Part shown: positions 62,001-64,000 of the stretch, in pieces
How the letters are laid out: each line of letters opens with the position of its first letter
Numbering within the stretch: the stretch's first letter is position 1
Source of the DNA: Jeotgalibacillus salarius
GTDB taxonomy: Bacteria > Bacillota > Bacilli > Bacillales > Jeotgalibacillaceae
Reading direction: 5' to 3'
Assembly: GCF_004405125.1 (NCBI RefSeq)
Contig: NZ_SORX01000004.1
Location: 310,001-374,000 of the forward strand
Length of the DNA stretch: 64,000 bases
Made by a program: the position numbers and the translations under genes
The notes under the pieces: generated by a model
Database searches by the model: none
Told to the model about the DNA's origin: nothing
The model's input: the letters and a program-made list of their open reading frames with translations, nothing else

Positions 62001-62675
62001 ATGGCAGTTGAACTTGATAAAAAAGCAGTACGTGAAAAGATTGCGAAGCGTGCAGAAAAAGAAATTCAGGATGGGTCTTACGTCAATCTTGGAATCGGCA
62101 TGCCGACGCTGATTGCCAATCACATTTCTGATAACAAGGAGGTTGTGCTGCAGTCGGAAAATGGACTGCTTGGTATAGGGGAATATCCGACAGAAGCAGA
62201 GCTAGATCCTGACCTAATCAATGCCGGTAAAGAGACGGTAACCGCGATCAAAGGGTCATCTTATTTTGACAGTGCAGAATCATTTGCCATGATTCGAGGA
62301 GGTCACATTGATATTGCGATATTAGGCGGTATGGAAGTGGCTGAAAATGGTGACCTTGCCAACTGGATGATTCCGGGCAAAATGATCAAAGGGATGGGCG
62401 GCGCAATGGACCTTGTGCATGGTGCGAAAAAGACCGTTGTCATCATGGAACATGTCAATAAAGCCGGAGAATCAAAAGTTCTGACGGAATGTACATTGCC
62501 ATTGACCGGAAAAGGGGTAGTCAACCGGCTGATCACAGACCGTGCTGTCATTGATGTGACTGAAACTGGACTCGTGCTGATAGAAACAGCTGAAGGATGG
62601 AGTGCCGAAGAAGTGAAAGCCTGCACAGAGGCGACGCTGACTATTCATGAATCTTTTAAGGAAGAGGCTTTTTAA
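62001..62675 (+). CDS. scoB: Succinyl-CoA:3-ketoacid CoA-transferase subunit B
   Basis: A 224-aa CoA-transferase beta subunit with [16 protein letters not shown] and the catalytic glutamate in [11 protein letters not shown], plus [14 protein letters not shown]. It pairs with ScoA (12-bp gap). The ATG follows AAGGAGGG. The order scoA-scoB-permease matches the Bacillus yxjC-type locus for 3-hydroxybutyrate or acetoacetate use. Confidence 0.96.
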   Translation: MAVELDKKAVREKIAKRAEKEIQDGSYVNLGIGMPTLIANHISDNKEVVLQSENGLLGIGEYPTEAELDPDLINAGKETVTAIKGSSYFDSAESFAMIRGGHIDIAILGGMEVAENGDLANWMIPGKMIKGMGGAMDLVHGAKKTVVIMEHVNKAGESKVLTECTLPLTGKGVVNRLITDRAVIDVTETGLVLIETAEGWSAEEVKACTEATLTIHESFKEEAF

Positions 62676-62712
62676 AGAGGATGATGTTTTCACATGAAAA
62701 GGGGGATGGAAA

Positions 62713-64000
62713 ATGTTAAGCATGATTGGATTGATTGTCGGTCTTACGCTACTGATTGTGTTCACAATGAGGGGGATGAACCTGCTTGTGGCAGCACCAC
62801 TATGTGCATTGTTCGTTGCTGTGATGAGCGGTCTGCCATTGTTTCCGCAAATGGTTGCTGAAGGAGAAATTAACTTTTTAACTAGCTATATGGGCGGTTT
62901 CACGGGCTTCATTATGTCGTGGTTCCCAATGTTCCTGCTTGGCGCGATCTTTGGGAAAGTAATGGAAGACAGCGGGGCTGCTGACAGTGTGTCGAAATGG
63001 ATTGTCAGCAAGCTTGGTTTGAAATATGCAGTACTCGCGATTGTCGCCGCCTGTGCGGTACTTACATACGGAGGCGTAAGTTTATTTGTAGTAGCATTCT
63101 CTGTGTATCCGATGGCATTGAGCTTATTCAAAGAAGCGGATCTGCCAAGACGTTTTATTCCGGCGGCTCTCGCATTCGGTTCAGTTACATTTACAATGAC
63201 GTCTGCAGGTTCACCTGAAATTCAGAACTGGATTCCAATGGATTATATGGATACCTCTCAGTATGCAGGCTGGGAAGTGAGTATTCTTGTTGCGGTATTC
63301 ATGATGATTTTTGGTTACTGGTGGTTGAAGAAGATGATTAACAAAGCAGTTGGAAAAGGTGAGCGGTTTGAGGCTCGCGAAAACGATCCGACTGTTGAAG
63401 ATCGTGCATTACCGAATCCGGTGATGGGCTTAATCCCACTTCTTGTCGTGCTGGCAATCAGTTTTATTTTCCATCATGATTTGGGAACATCAGCGCTGAT
63501 TATCGCGCTGCTAGGCGGTATTATCTCGACGTATTTACTGAACAGAAAATTCTTCACAAATGTCAGTCATGCTTTATCTGAAGGAACAGTTGGCGCATTA
63601 ATCGCGATTGGTAATACAGCTGCAGTTGTAGGCTTTGGCGGAGTGGCAAAAGCGGTTCCGGCATTTACAACGGCTGTAGATGCGATGGCGAGTATCCCGG
63701 GGAGTCCGCTTATTGGCGGTGCTGTCGCGGTCAGCGTCATTGCAGGTATGACAGGTTCTGCTTCAGGTGGTCAGACGATCGCGCTGCCGCTGCTTGCACC
63801 TGGATACATTGATGCAGGTGTGAACCAGGAAGCATTGCACCGTACAGTAGCCATTTCTTCAGGTGCGCTCGATTCATTGCCACATAACGGGTATGTGGTT
63901 ACAACGATCCGTGGTATTTGTGGTGAAACGCATAAGGATGCATACGGTCCGGTAGCGGCTGTATCAGTGATTGTACCGCTGATTGGACTTGCAATTGCGA
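62713..64000 (+). CDS. GntP-family permease, 3' partial
   Basis: Open from the ATG at 62713 (after AAAGGGGGA) to the right window edge; 429 codons are visible. The translated start is MLSMIGLIVGLTLLIVFTMR, followed by many membrane helices, GAIFGKVMEDSGAAD, TYGGVSLFVVAFSVYP, and TSAGSPEIQNW. This matches GntP-type organic-acid/H+ symporters such as YxjC. In this operon it likely imports acetoacetate, 3-hydroxybutyrate or a related acid for ScoAB. The C-terminus lies outside the window. Confidence 0.9.
   Translation, partial: MLSMIGLIVGLTLLIVFTMRGMNLLVAAPLCALFVAVMSGLPLFPQMVAEGEINFLTSYMGGFTGFIMSWFPMFLLGAIFGKVMEDSGAADSVSKWIVSKLGLKYAVLAIVAACAVLTYGGVSLFVVAFSVYPMALSLFKEADLPRRFIPAALAFGSVTFTMTSAGSPEIQNWIPMDYMDTSQYAGWEVSILVAVFMMIFGYWWLKKMINKAVGKGERFEARENDPTVEDRALPNPVMGLIPLLVVLAISFIFHHDLGTSALIIALLGGIISTYLLNRKFFTNVSHALSEGTVGALIAIGNTAAVVGFGGVAKAVPAFTTAVDAMASIPGSPLIGGAVAVSVIAGMTGSASGGQTIALPLLAPGYIDAGVNQEALHRTVAISSGALDSLPHNGYVVTTIRGICGETHKDAYGPVAAVSVIVPLIGLAIA

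Noticed and set aside
61494-62123. 209-codon minus-strand ORF over scoA/scoB
   Set aside because: Antisense shadow of two well-recognised genes.

Overview
The window looks like chromosomal DNA of a low-to-moderate GC, Gram-positive, spore-former-type member of the Bacillales (Bacillaceae or a close relative such as Jeotgalibacillus; genus is a guess). Reasons are the strong AGGAGG-type ribosome sites, frequent GTG/TTG starts, SinR-type regulators, a Rex operator, CcpA cre sites, a BirA-type operator and GC-rich fold-back repeats of a kind scattered through Bacillaceae genomes. No rRNA, tRNA, CRISPR array, transposase or phage gene was seen.

Positions 1-18453 are one plus-strand surface-polysaccharide cluster, cut at the left edge. 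It holds a NeuD/PglD-like acetyltransferase (partial), a DegT aminotransferase, a SinR-like regulator, the Wzz/tyrosine-kinase pair, dTDP-glucose genes (rfbA, rfbB), the UDP-N-acetyl-L-fucosamine route (capE, capF, capG), four glycosyltransferases, a Wzy-like polymerase, a PglK-type ABC flippase, and a terminal PLP-decarboxylase-fold/ATP-grasp pair. Positions 18469-22153 hold a P-loop kinase-like gene, a FemAB/GNAT-like transferase, a metallophosphoesterase and bioY with a BirA-like operator.

Positions 22793-36629 are a second exopolysaccharide operon, a Gram-positive Pel system: an epimerase-PelD fusion, PelE, PelA deacetylase, PelF and PelG. Five more genes follow in tight coupling: two secreted CotH-type kinases, a VTC-domain protein, a DUF4956 membrane protein and a DUF4832 secreted protein. 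Its promoter carries a perfect inverted repeat containing the SinR box GTTCTTT, and a SinR paralogue lies just after the operon. This suggests SinR-type repression of Pel, in place of or beside c-di-GMP control, since the PelD I-site seems to be lost.

Positions 37183-41443 are a glyoxylate-shunt regulon (malate synthase G, a 99-aa unknown protein, isocitrate lyase). All three promoters carry pairs of TGTTATATAACA-like sites about 30 bp apart. Positions 41626-49775 hold a PAS-GGDEF cyclase, an FAD oxidoreductase, an MFS exporter divergent from an XRE-TPR regulator with twin palindromic operators, an HTH/zincin pair and a uronate-dehydrogenase-like SDR. Positions 50222-64000 hold aspartokinase, cytoplasmic alpha-amylase, an ABC exporter, L-lactate dehydrogenase under a perfect Rex site, secreted pullulanase with a cre site, a LysR regulator, and scoA-scoB-GntP permease (ketone-body or short-chain acid use) behind another cre-like site.

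The most unusual DNA-level signal is four intergenic regions (51601-51746, 55255-55379, 56522-56655, 60027-60208). Each is filled with degenerate repeats of its own sequence family, yet all share a period of almost exactly 21 bp. I know of no named element matching them.
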